64,000 bases of DNA from Nematostella vectensis (GCF_932526225.1 NC_064048.1:10410188-10474187), one strand, 5' to 3'. Positions 11,001 through 23,100 are shown, numbered from the stretch's first letter. The notes: generated from the sequence alone by a model not told the origin. Numbers and translations are program-made.

Positions 11001-12462
11001 CTCATTTTATTAATAAACCAATTCTGCTTTACGGCAGTGAAATATGGGGCGCAGATAACAAAAATGATGCGAGTGCAGACCCACTAGAGCGTGTTCATCT
11101 CAAGTTTTGCAAAATGCTGCTCGGAACCAGTAAGACCTCGGTCAATATATGCCGAGGTTAACTAAGTAGATATCCTATCCAAAATGACTCAACGTACAGA
11201 AGTATAAAATACTGGACACGTTTATTGACATAGGATAACCAGGCGCTTTCAAAAACAGTTTATATAGTTTGTGAATAATATTAAATCTTTATATTGGGTT
11301 ATGAAGAAAAAGAAAAAAAATTCAGCGTTGGATTTGGGTATGTCTAGGTATCACAAAATGAACTAATTAATACAGAAAGTTTTTTAAACAATATTTACTT
11401 AAGATTAAAAGACATAACATATCAGAATTTGCTCAGTGATCTTTAATGACAACAGGAAAAATAGTAACGAACCCAATAAACTGAGAACTTTTAGACTTTA
11501 AGAATAAGTATGAGCTAGAAACTACCTGGTAGCTATCCCGTCTATAGAGCACTAACCATAATTTGCAAATTGAGGAAAAGGAGGCACACCAGACCCTGAA
11601 CAAAGGCTGAAGAAAGAATTTGCCTTACATGTAAAAAAGATATAGAAAATGAGTTCGATTACTTAGTCAAATGCAAAACTTACAAATCGATACAAAGACT
11701 TGAGAAAAAGCTCCTCCAAAATATACAATCTACGAACACTTCACAAATTCGATTTTTTAATCTAATCATAAATCCTAGAGCTGATGTAGCAGGGATGGCT
11801 GCAAAACTGGTATACGAATGACTGGGAGAAAAAGACTAATAATATTAAAACGTTGTCTCTAGATAATGGGAAAGGGGGGCTAATAGAGAGACGGACTCAA
11901 ATAGAGATGGGAGAATAAAAAAAAAACATTCGACAGAAAGCTCTTAGAATTTCTGATAGTCTATATATAATAACTTGAAAAATGAATGTGTTCTTTGGGG
12001 TAGTTATCTTTTTTTTATTAACCCGTGTTGAGGTGGTTGTCGTTATTTTTGTCGCGGAAAACCATTCAGTGAACGGGCGCCTTCTTGGATTTTTAAAGTT
12101 TTCTCACCCAAGGACCGCACGCTTCAAAAATTCCAAGATGGAGATATCTCCGAACAAACAAAGTTTTCCTGATAAAAAGTCCAAGAACCGCGTGGACTGG
12201 TTATAGCAGGTTATAACTTGAAGCATTTACGTTGATCTGTTGTCACAGGTACATGGATGTTAGCGACCCTGCTCGGTGGTACAATATGGACGCCTTCAAC
12301 GCCCTGTCAAACGAGCTCGTTCTACAACATGGGTTTGGCCAGGGGTACTACGTCGGCCCCGAGTCAATGCTGCGAGTGTGGTATGGGGAGGATCTGTACA
12401 AATACGGAGAGTCGAATAACGTCGGCACAGAATGCGTTGATGTCTATGGATACTTCATCTGA
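5077..12462 (+). CDS. Small secreted protein, four exons, cnidarian-type family of unknown function
   Basis: Exons 5077-5124, 5241-5265, 5881-6127 and 12249-12462 join in phase (0, 1, 2) with GT/AG borders and give 177 residues. Exon 1 and part of exon 2 encode a signal peptide (MKLYLFAVIVLVGHFT, then VTAVKA, cleavage likely before DEG). The mature part starts near SWKKINTIPVCFGAKN, continues with FQPTRHGFLAAVKLVHRTGY, then YWGSNREPYDLDILVTNTR, and ends with LRVWYGEDLYKYGESNN and ECVDVYGYFI. Only two cysteines remain after cleavage, probably one disulfide. I recall similar WYGEDL...C.DVY endings in uncharacterised cnidarian secreted and skeletal-matrix proteins, but no enzyme motif is visible, so no function is assigned. 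Intron 3 is 6.1 kb and stuffed with a foldback element and a LINE. A tandem paralogue lies upstream (585-798). Confidence 0.82.
5467..5592. repeat. Perfect 28-bp palindrome plus larger imperfect hairpin in intron 2
   Basis: 5467-5494 reads the same on both strands, centred on TTGATCAA. It overlaps a longer inverted repeat: GGTCTTGCAACGATCAAGAA at about 5494-5513 pairs with TTCTTCATCGTTGCAAGACC at about 5571-5590, with ATATTTATATCTA-type sequence in the loop. The RNA of this intron could fold into a long hairpin. It may be a small palindromic MITE. Confidence 0.85.
5622..5795. repeat. Degenerate short-unit minisatellite in intron 2
   Basis: Variants of CTTCACGGGTCACG and CTTCACGGGTAACG recur about ten times, ending about 85 bp before the exon 3 acceptor at 5880. 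Confidence 0.8.
6952..7600 (+). repeat. Left tandem array of the foldback element
   Basis: About nine units with core GGGGCGTAAAGCAAAAACGA and the block GATTTGGTTTACTAGTAGTA. Within each unit CGGGGCG is followed about 20 bp later by CGCCCCG, so every unit can form its own small hairpin. Two unit-length classes alternate (about 63-65 and 76-79 bp), a higher-order pattern. Confidence 0.9.
7660..8600. other. Unique core of the foldback element
   Basis: No frame with transposase or other recognisable motifs. It contains a nested short element at 8080-8393. An 82-codon frame at 7977-8225 runs through that nested element and is not credible. Confidence 0.6.
8080..8393. mobile_element. Short MITE nested in the foldback core
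   Basis: CCGTACCCAGG on the left is inverted at the right as CCTGGGTACGGG, with G-rich (GGGGGGTGCAGGGGGTGCG) and C-rich (GCACCCCCCTCCCCCTCCCC) tracts just inside the two ends. A related element with CAGGCGCGTAC / GTACGCACCTG ends lies at 17977-18137. Confidence 0.55.
8680..9590 (-). repeat. Right tandem array of the foldback element
   Basis: About twelve units of about 78 bp in inverted orientation to the left array. Because 78 is a multiple of three, long open frames run through it on both strands (about 286 and 193 codons with repeating KLRGVKQKRQLAPRFG or QISGRVVVFALRPVIS). These are by-products of the repeat, not genes. Confidence 0.9.
10643..10697 (+). ncRNA. Hammerhead-ribozyme-like motif, copy 1
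   Basis: GAAGG-AAAA-CCTTC forms a small stem and is followed by CTGAAGA, matching the CUGANGA core; then a weak GGA/TCC stem and GAAACGTTAGC, matching the GAAA core with CGT able to pair with ACG at 10644. This is the order of type I hammerheads reported in Penelope-like elements. The expected NUH cleavage triplet reads GAA instead, so an active ribozyme is doubtful. It may be a degenerate relic or a chance resemblance. Confidence 0.35.
10922..10976 (+). ncRNA. Hammerhead-ribozyme-like motif, copy 2
   Basis: Second copy of the 10643-10697 motif, carried by the 279-bp tandem duplication, with the same core boxes and the same missing NUH site. Confidence 0.35.
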
Positions 12463-13957
12463 TTACCGGATCACCAAGCTACCATAGAAACTGATGATTT
12501 AAAAAATGTGTCAATCATTAACTCATTATAAAAACTGTCGTTTTCTTGCTTGCTCGGGCTATTTTCCTTATCAGGACATAGTATATTTGGGATTCCACTT
12601 CAATCATTTCTTCGCTTTTTGTTGCACTAGGACAGTGTTCTAATTTTGTTCGTTAACAAAAAATTTTTGGCCGCCATTTTGAAACTAGGCCCAGACCCTA
12701 AGGATTAGAATAACACAGGTTTCCCCCGAAACGCCCAGACTCTTTTTAGACTTTTGTGACTGCAGATTCTTTATTTTCTGAGAACAAATTTGAGGCTTTA
12801 GGGATGGGTAGGGCTATTCATCCCACAGATAGCCCAGGCAATGCATCTGTTAACCGATGAGAAATAACAGTGTTTGTATGAGCAGATTAGAGTAATTTCT
12901 AAGCCCGCTAATTGCCGTGTGTTTTATTGTGAATATCAATAAATTAAATACAAACTTCCAACATCTTCTTGTGTTTTTTAATGTCTAGAGTTTTATTACG
13001 GTTTTTTTCTTGAAAAACATATCAGCACCCTTCCCAAAAAAATACACACTTTACCATGTAATGAGATAAAAAATTACAACTCATAACTTGTTTATTCGGT
13101 TTACAACTCCCTGGGCAAGTAACAAACGCCGAGGCGTGTCTAGAGACAAACAGGGGTGGAGTCCGGAGTAGTAATTCACTGACAAGCTCACAGCGACATT
13201 CTTAGCTCTTGCAATAGGTCACATCCATCTCAAAACTTTTTCTAACCGTCTTCTCAAATAACAAAGATGGGGTCAACCGAGTCGAACTCATTTCGTCACA
13301 TGAGAAGGGTGGGGTCCGGACCCCTTGGACCCCCCTCCCCCCATGGGCACGCGCCTGAAACGAATTTTTAACTTCAAATTGAGAAATGGTTGATACTTTA
13401 CTTTGCAATTACTTTTATTTACAACAAACATTTTTTTCTTCAAGAAGTAAGCAGTGTGTGCCCCGACAAAACGAATTACAAATTTCCTGAAATTCATACA
13501 TAAATATGTAAAAACTTGTCCTGGAAGATTATTTTAAGAAAAATTGCACCTTAACTTTGAATGTCGTCCTTGTTTGGTTTCCATCAAAAGTGTTAAGCGG
13601 AGCACTAACAGCTAACATTAGTTGGCGGCTCCTTGATGCCGACGTCGTTGCGCTTATTTTAGCGGCGGTTGATGCATTGATCCTAATATTGTACAATACA
13701 TTGGCATTTTTATCCTGCTTTTAGCAGGATTTATAACAATGTCAAAATTCTATTCTTCGACTTCATAAAAAAAGACTTAAAAGCTATTGAAATAATTACG
13801 TGATCTCTCCGCATGCACCTATTGCTAACGCTGGGTGTGGTCCAGGCTAGTAATTCATTCACCACGTGTTAGCTGAAATCGGCATCCTTAGCTCTGGTTA
13901 TAAGTCACTAGATCCATCGTGGAACCCTATTGTCTTACTCTCTTCCTTGTTTTTAAT
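11660..13957. repeat. Downstream copy of the tandem segmental duplication
   Basis: Partner of 1-2535. It holds the LINE tail, the last exon (12249-12462), the 3' flank and a long non-coding tail, and lacks the MITE present in the upstream copy. Homology ends at TTTTTAATACG. Confidence 0.92.
12938..12943 (+). other. Polyadenylation signal AATAAA of the secreted-protein gene
   Basis: Conserved with 1273-1278, 475 bp after the stop codon and followed by the same GT-rich stretch. Use is inference. Confidence 0.5.
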
Positions 13958-14167
13958 ACGATAAATATCAATGAACCAAAAGGTAATTCAACTCCTGGCC
14001 TCTTCGTATACAGGTATTGCTTGGGCCTAGCTTCCTTGAACTTTTTAATACGATTCGTGTCCAATAACAGATAGGTACGACTTCTGATCTCTACTAGCCT
14101 GGACACAAATACTAGTTTTCATCTTACGGACTTGGATGAAGTCTTTTCTTGCATGTAGTCTTGGTGC

Positions 14168-17100
14168 TTAGCTCTGGGCGTATGATCTCGTATAAATACA
14201 GAAATACACCGCAAGGAAAGCCACATACCCCAGAGGAAAAAAACACCTGGAGTATTTATCCATCCAGTGAACGCCGTGTTCAGGCAAAAACGAGCGGCGA
14301 AAGGCGGATGCTAGGCGCGTACTTTTTAGGATTTTACGCCCAGACATTTGCCTGTTGCCGCGGAAGGAGAGGGGCTTGCGGGTGTGGAGACTGATTTTTT
14401 TGGGACGCTCGTGGAGTTTGATGCCGTTGCCGTTCTCAATGTCGTCCAAGGAGCTCTTGAAATTGAAGCTTTTGTTGCCGACAGAAACGGTGACCAGCAT
14501 AGGTTTTTTATCCTTAAAACAAAAGATTTTAAACAGAATATTTTTAAATATTATATTGAACATACAAATAATTTGAGTAGTTTTGCTTTCTTATTCTTAT
14601 ACGATCCTTACATGAATTCCCTTTAAAAGAATAATAATTTCCCCATTATGCTTTTCCTCGTCTGCCCAGAACTCAATCGCTAGTCTCTATTTTTCTAGCA
14701 GGACACAATTTTCATCCACACCCTGCCTCTTTAAGGCTTTAAAAAACCCGTTTCCGATCCTTTTGATCCCCCCGATACCTTTCTTATTCATCTGCCAGCA
14801 TACTGTCACTTCTCTCCTTAAGGGACATCCTTACTCCTCCCCTGACAAGGCACCCAATTCCTCCTCCGTCCGGACATCCTTACCCCATCCGACAGAATAC
14901 CATCACTCCTCCCATGAAGGGATATCCCTACACATCCCCTGACAAGGCACCCAATTGCTTCCCTAATTGGACATCCTCGCCTCTCCCACGACAGGATACC
15001 GTCACCCTCTAATAATAAAATCCAAATAACCACCATTCCCGACAGACAGGACACTTAATTCTTTCCCTGATGATACACCCCTCCCCCTTCACCATCAATT
15101 CTTCCCAGATGGGAAACTCCCACTTCACCACTGACAAGATATTCCTGCATCATAACTGCAAGGATATACCACGCCTTTCCCCCTCCCTGGACTGCAAACC
15201 TTCTCCTTATACTAACCGAGTCACCCGCATCATCATACTAACCGAGTCACCCGCATCATCATACTAACCGAGTCACCCGCATCATCATACTAACCGAGTC
15301 ACCCGCATCATCATACTAACCGAGTCACCCGCATCATCATACTAACCGAGTCACCCGCATCATCATACTAACCGAGTCACCCGCATCATCATACTAACCG
15401 AGTCACCCGCATCATCATACTAACCGAGTCACCCGCATCATCATACTAACCGAGTCACCCGCATCATCATACTAACCGAGTCACCCGCATCATCATACTA
15501 ACCGAGTCACCCGCATCATCATACTAACCGAGTCACCCGCATCATCATACTAACCGAGTCACCCGCATCATCATACTAACCGAGTCACCCGCATCATCAT
15601 ACTAACCGAGTCACCCGCATCATCATACTAACCGAGTCACCCGCATCATCATACTAACCGAGTCACCCGCATCATCATACTAACCGAGTCACCCGCATTA
15701 TCATACTAACCGAGTCACCCGCATCATCATACTAACCGAGTCACCCGCATCATCATACTAACCGAGTCACCCGCATCATCATACTAACCGAGTCACCCGC
15801 ATCATCATACTAACCGAGTCACCCGCATCATCATACTAACCGAGTCACCCGCATCATCATACTAACCGAGTCACCCGCATCATCATACTAACCGAGTCAC
15901 CCGCATCATCATACTAACCGAGACACCCGCATCATCATACTAACCGAGTCACCCGCATCATCATACTAACCGAGTCACCCGCATCATCATACTAACCGAG
16001 TCACCCGCATCATCATACTAACCGAGTCACCCGCATCATCATACTAACCGAGTCACCCGCATCATCATACTAACCGAGTCACCCGCATCATCATACTAAC
16101 CGAGTCACCCGCATCATCATACTAACCGAGTCACCCGCATCATCATACTAACCGAGTCACCCGCATCATCATACTAACCGAGTCACCCGCATCATCATAC
16201 TAACCGGGTCACCCGCATCATCATACTAACCGAGTCACCCGCATCATCATACTAACCGAGTCACCCGCATCATCATACTAACCGAGTCACCCGCATCATC
16301 ATACTAACCGAGTCACCCGCATCATCATACTAACCGAGTCACCCGCATCATCATCGGGCGTGATGCACTTCTTCTTGTTTTCCGCTTTAAACTTCTCCCT
16401 CCGCGAATACTTCAATACTAGCACGTACTCTATCAAAGTCATGAAGATGAACACGAAGGAGCCCAGCAGAAAATAGTCGATACTCTTGAGGTACGATACC
16501 CTGGGCATCCCGGCGTTCACAGACCCGCGCATGTAACTGATGGTAAGCACAGTAGTGATACTGAGCGCGACGCGAGCGGGCACGGCCTCGTGGTTAATCC
16601 AGAAGCTCACCCAAGAGATGGCCACAATACAGACGCACGGGATGTACATCTGGAATACGTAGTACGCCGAGCGGCGCTGAAACACGATGGTCGCCGTCAG
16701 GCCCGAGAACTGATCTGCAACCGATAAAACATGTCTAAGAACTGATCAACAACGAATAGAACATTTCTAAGAACTGATCTGCAACGGATACAACATATCC
16801 AAGAACTGATCTGCAACCTATAAGACATGTTTAAGAACTGATCTACAACGGATAGAACATGTCTAAGAACTGATCTGCAACCGATAAAAACATGTCTAAG
16901 AACTGATCTAAAACGGAAAAACATGCTTAAGAACTGATCTGCAACCAGAAGAACATGTCTAAGAAGTGATTTGCAACCTATAGAACATATCTAAGAACTG
17001 ATCTGCAATGAATAGATTAAGTCTAAGAACTGATCTGCAAAGAATAGAACATGTCTAAGAACTGATCTGCAACGAATAGAACATGTCTAAGAACTGATCG

Positions 17101-20100
17101 GTAACGGATAGAAGATGTCTAAGAACTGATCTGTAACGAATAGAACATGTCTAAGAACTGATATGCAACGGATAAAACATGTCTAAGAACTGATCTGCAA
17201 CGGATAAAACATGTCTAAGAACTATTCTGCAACGGATAGAGCATGTCTAAGAACTGATTTGCAACCGATAGAAAATGTCTAAGACCTGATCTGCAACGGA
17301 CAGAAAAAGTCTAAGAACTAATCTGCAACGGATAAAGCATGTCTAACAACTTATCTAAAACGAATAGAACATGTCTAAGAACTGATCTGCAGCAAATAGA
17401 ACTTGTCTAAGAACTGATCTGCAACGGATTGAACAGGTAAAACATTATTTTCTATCAAGTCTGTAAATCGTGGATGCGAGTTCGCAAAATATATTAACTG
17501 CATTAAAAACTTTCCAACTCGTACACTTTGTCCAGTTACATGTAATCAAATAGCACAAATTCAAAAAGGGTCTTTACCTGAATGGAAGATCTTGTGTTTG
17601 AGAAATCTCTTGGCGCTTACGATATCGAACTGGGCCATCTGTCTGTCATACACCCATATTTCGCTACCGACTTCCTTCTTGCGCCAGCTGAACTGAAGGT
17701 CATTGTTGTCGTACGAGACTAAAACATACCGGGGGTAAGTGAGGGTAAGAATGGTATACTCGAAGGTCATTGTTGTCGTACGAGACTGAAACAGACCGGG
17801 GGTAAGTGAGGGTAAGAATGGAATACTTGAAGGTCACTGTTGTCATACGAGACTGAAACATACCGGGGGTAAGTGAGGGTAAGAATGGAATACTTGAAGG
17901 CCATTGTTGTCATACGAGACTGAAACAGACCGGGGGTGAACAAAGGTAAGAATGGAATACTTGAAGGTCATTGTTGCAGGCGCGTACACGCGCACCCTGC
18001 GCAGCCTCCTTTACGGCCAAAAACCGGGTCTTTTCTTATTAAGAAGTCTTCAAATACTGTGCTTTTTCCATATGATAACTAGGACTGCGCACCCCTCCCC
18101 CTCCCCCTCCCCTCAGCCAATTCTGGGTACGCACCTGTTAATGCATATGTTGATTCAATAAAAACAAAACGTTTGAGGAAATGGAGAAAGTGTGAGCGTA
18201 CTTACAGCTCTCAAAGGCAACATGGCATGTTTGCTGGTCCAGGGGATAGTTACGAAGATCAAACTTGCACGAGTTTCTGGTCACTAACCTAGAAAAGGGA
18301 AACCACAATTCAGTCATGACATCACTGACACGGTGAATCCGCCCACTCCAATCACGCTGCCATTTTATGCTCCCGCTTAAGTGCGAGTCACATAAAGCAT
18401 CCATTTCCATCGGCTAATTCAAGCAAGTAAGCAAGATATTTTCAATAAAATATCGTCAATAACATATCAGAATTCATTCGTAGATTGTTATGTTGAAGTT
18501 TTCTTGCGAATAAACCGCTGATTTTTTTTAATAATAAACAATAACAAAGGAGTGGTAGATCGACATATAAGCCAGAGACCGGGTTGAATCCCAAGTAAGT
18601 TCAGCATGGTTTTTTTTTTTCAGAGGTCTGAAGTGGGGACTTGAATCCCTCGTCCTCTCGGATTAACCTGTATATAGCAGGGACGTAAAAGGACCTCTGG
18701 GAACCCGGGCTTGTGGTAACATCTGCAACCTGGTTACACATTAACTAACACTCATATTCTATAAGCTCTAGAAGCGTACGGCACACTCTTTCAACCTTGT
18801 GTTGACTTATACCTTGTCTACACCACGCCTAGGCAGACTATTTACAGCTTGTCCCTAGCCTTCCAAGTTAACCAAATAAATCACACATTGTAAACTGCTT
18901 GGAGCAGTCTGTATCTTTACTGTCGGGTTACAACATGCAATGAAGCGTAGGTGTGGGTTTTGTGCTATAGAAATGCAACACCATAGGCTCCGAGCGATGA
19001 CGTCATATTTGAATCTATTTTGGGTAAGTCGGCCATGTGGGGACTTCAAAGAGATTTCTCGCGTTGTTTTGGCTTGTGAAAAACATCATTTTTCCAAGTT
19101 TAAAAGTCATTGACAGACTAGTCTGAATGAGTAATCATAGAAACGAAACTAAAGCAAGCTACAAAATACGGAACTCACTTCAAGGACTTATTCCTTTACA
19201 AGACACTTCACAGGCCATTTCCATTAAAAAATATGAAACAAAACTTAAAAAAGTACTTTAAGTACAACGACACAGCAAATGCACGACCAATAAGAGTCTC
19301 TTGGGCGCTTTAACTAAAGATAGCTGTTTGTTCTAAAAATAACTTAAAAGGACGACAATAATTGGAACATACCCTAATATGGGGGATTCGTACTCTTACA
19401 TCATACTCTTGATTTAGCACATTTGTAATGCACTATTCGGTAACCTGTATACAATTATTTACCTTGCGCTCAGCATAAGAGTTCCATTCATAAGGCTAAT
19501 CCACACTTTCTTGTTGGTAAACATCATGGACTGAAGTTTACTCTCCATGGAATTGACAAAGAACGTGTCTGGGACCCAAAGCTTGTCAGTGGCTTCACCT
19601 CCGAGGATGATGTACCGGTCAAGACCAAACGCGAGGCGTGGGTCCTGCCAGAACTGCCCCAGGTACATGTCTACACTATACTCCTGGAACACAAGAAAGG
19701 GTGTTCGTGATGATGATGGTGATGTTGATGGTTACGGTAATGATGATGGTAATGTTAATGGTTATGATGATGGTGATGTTAATGGTGGTGTTTATGATGG
19801 TGATGATGAGGATGGTATCCTAATGGTGGTGGTGATGATGATGATGATGACGATGTTAATGGTGATGATGTTGATAATGTAAATAATGGTTATGATGACG
19901 ATTATATTAGCTTCCCTTACCATACTTGCTTCTCTCAGCTCGCCAAATGACAGGATCAACATGTCAAGCGACACCTGTAGGGGCTTAACTGCGAAAGATA
20001 AAAACTTCTGTAAGTAGGGAATGTACATTTTACAATGGCCTTGTTGATGAAGAAATCGATATCTCCCTACCCTTTGTACTGATATATTATGACTTACTGC

Positions 20101-23100
20101 CGTAGAATGGCCGCACTCTTTTGTCATATTTCTCGAAGACTTTCCCCAGCAATCTGGAGACATTTCTACCCGGAATAACGTACTCCTCATACTTTAGGCG
20201 ATAGCCGCTGGTGGCTTCAATCCTATAACACAGGAAAACTCTGCGTCAGCAGAGTACATTATACAGTAGTAGTGTCAATGATAGGCATTGGTTGTTGAGA
20301 AGCTAAGAAATGTAGAAAACTGTGTGAAGTTGCTGAGCGTTAATTCTACGACGTGGCGGCAATAGAACCTTCATTCATCAGAATGCTGATAAAGGGAGCA
20401 TTGCCAAAACGCGGAAGAAATTGCACTCAGTGATTTCAATCACCCTTTGTGTGTTGGTAGCACTAGAACATGCAGGTTTGGCTACTCGGCAAGTTAACTG
20501 CTAAACAGCCCCATTAGGGTAGAGAGTCTATTATTATTATTCGATACTCTTATTAACTGCCATGACTTGTCACTCACTACCATGGATTGCCATGACTTGT
20601 CACTCACTACCATGGACTGCCATGTCTTGTCACTCACTACCATGGACTGCCATGTCTTGTCACTCACTACCATGGACTGCCATGACTTGTCACTCACTAC
20701 CATGGACTGCCATGTCTTGTCACTCACTACCATGGACTGCCATGACTTGTCACTCACTACCATGGACTGCCATGACTTGTTACTCACTACCATGGATTGC
20801 CATGACTTGTCACTCACTACCATGGATTGCCATGACTTGTCACTCACTACCATGGATTGCCATGACTTGTCACTCACTACCATGGATTGCCATGACTTGT
20901 CACTCACTATCATGGACTGCCATGACTTGTCACTCACTACCATGGATTGCCATGACTTGTCACTCACTACCATGGACTGTCATGACTTGTCACTCACTAC
21001 CATGGATTGCCATGACTTGTCACTCACTATCATGGACTGCCATGACTTGTCACTCACTACCATGGATTGCCATGACTTGTCACTCACTACCATGGATTGC
21101 CATGTCTTGTCACTCACTACCATGGATTGCCATGACTTGTCACTCACTACCATGGACTGCCATGTCTTGTCACTCACTACCATGGACTGCCATGTCTTGT
21201 CACTCACTACCATGGACTGCCATGACTTGTCACTCACTACCATGGACTGCCATGACTTGTCACTCACTACCATGGACTGCCATGACTTGTCACTCACTAC
21301 CATGGACTGCCATGACTTGTCACTCACTACCATGGATTGCCATGACTTGTCACTCACTACCATGGATTGCCATGACTTGTCACTCACTACCATGGATTGC
21401 CATGACTTGTCACTCACTATCATGGACTGCCATGACTTGTCACTCACTACCATGGATTGCCATGACTTGTCACTCACTACCATGGACTGCCATGACTTGT
21501 CACTCACTACTGTGGATTGCCATGACTTGTCACTCACTACCATGGATTGCCATGACTTGTCACTCACTACCATGGATTGCCATGACTTGTCACTCACTAC
21601 CATGGACTGCCATGACTTGTCACTCACTACCATGGATTGCCATGACTTGTCACTCACTACCATGGATTGCCATGACTTGTCACTCACTACCATGGACTGC
21701 CATGACTTGCCAATGGCAACACATGGCAATCCACGGTAGTCAATTGCCATGGATTGCCATTGACTAACGTTGCGTACTTGATGTTGCAATCTTTTTTATT
21801 TCATGACCGTATTTATCGGTCCTTTAACCCATATTAATGACACAAGGATGCGACCCCTATATTCGTGACGGTAATCATTGACGATTAACCCTCATTAGAA
21901 AGAAAGGCTCTGTTAACAGGGTAATTTCAAACAATCTTATACAATTTCCAATAAGGTTGCACTTGAGAATTCATTCATTAGATCTAACAATAAATATTTT
22001 TATTTTTAAACAATAGTGAATGGTCGAGTCTATGTGTGCATGTGACCAGCACAATTCAAAATAACAATACACTACTCATGCACGTGATCACGCATGCGTA
22101 ATACGTACGAGACGTCTGGTAAAACGTGATCATCGCCGCGTGATGAAGGCTGAAGAGGCGTGGGTGATGTCTCATTTGCTGACTTGGTTGGATTTCTGTG
22201 AAAAACGCCAGTTCCCAAGCCAAAAAATTGTTTAATGAAATAAGGTGGGCCATGCAAAAATTTGAATTTAAGGGTTTTAGGAATTCTAGGGTCCGAGTCT
22301 CTTTTTCAAAATGGCTGCAAGCAAAATCATAGTTAACCCGAATTCCTGCAAGTTTCCATGGAAGCTCCCGACGTACACAGTTGTAGGGCGATAAAAAAGC
22401 AACACATATATAGCGGGCTCCCAAATATGGTGTGTAATGTCCAAATTGAATTGATGACCGAACGAAAAAACCCGTCAGTCTTGAAACAGGATTGAATGAT
22501 ATGTGTTGAAAATTCAAGTAGAGGCCTGCTGCTTAAAAATATTATCAGGTAAAGGATGAGGCTGGCGAAGAGGGAAGAAATGAAGAAATATCCACACCAA
22601 GAAAGTATTGAAATGCTTAATAAGCTTTTAACATGGTGTGCAGACAAAAAGTTGTTATGAAGAATTCTGAAATGCTTCCAACAGACATTGAAGAGTAGAA
22701 ATTAATGACAGCTGCACGAACGGCTGTCTTGGTGATCACGTGATATCGAATGACGTGCACGTCAAGTGAAACGAATGAATAAATTGATCACGTGATATCG
22801 AATGACGTGCAGGTCAAGTGAAACGTAAATTGATCACGTGATATCGTAGCAAACCACGTGATACCTACTGTTGCTGCGGTCTCAGGTTATTATTGTCAGC
22901 GGCAGAGTCATTGAAGATTCTGTCATAGACGAGAGTTTCATTTCTAAAGCAGTGAGAATGAAGAAGAAAAGTAAGATTCCAGTTTCTACAAAGCGCAGCA
23001 TGGCATTTACCGATAACCGACATTCAGATTAAATTAAAAAATTAAAAAACCAAAGCTAGTGTCTATGTAGCTTAATTAAATAACGGTGAGAGATGTAATA

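Larger units (their letters stand above)
10511..11058. repeat. Tandem duplication of about 279 bp inside the LINE
   Basis: CCTGATCCTACAAGGTGATT to CTGCTTTACGGCAGTG occurs twice in a row with very few differences. A short junction (CCTGATAG) separates the copies. The duplication carries the hammerhead-like motif twice. Confidence 0.9.
10391..11990 (+). mobile_element. Decayed LINE in intron 3
   Basis: The first part reads DIYLGTVYFSPCTFEQANN, then LILQGDLNARTG, the metal-binding signature of the apurinic-type endonuclease of non-LTR elements. Later parts read LLYGSEIWGAD and LERVHLKFCKMLLGTSKTS and then the C-terminal CX2C tail (ERICLTCKKDIENEF, DYLVKC). The central reverse transcriptase is missing and stops are frequent, so it is dead. 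Its 3' end is shared with window position 1, so it predates the gene duplication. Confidence 0.75.

Noticed and set aside
14149-14626. Plus-strand frames of 73 to 92 codons
   Set aside because: They are shadows of the receptor's last exon, which is coding on the minus strand with TM4.
15211-17440. Evenly spaced repeats that could suggest a CRISPR array
   Set aside because: Units are directly tandem with no unique spacers, and the DNA is clearly animal, with spliced genes.
18545-18670. tRNA-like or SINE-like string with GGTTGAATCCC
   Set aside because: Resembles a B box, but I could not build a cloverleaf or find a matching A box at the right distance, so no tRNA or SINE is called.
20562-21767. 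Long open frames (401, 390 and 269 codons) of CHSLPW-, DCHDLSLTTM- and QSMVVSDKSW-type repeats
   Set aside because: They are produced by the 30-bp tandem array, whose period is a multiple of three. They run in two frames on one strand and also on the other strand, and the array lies in an intron of the receptor gene.
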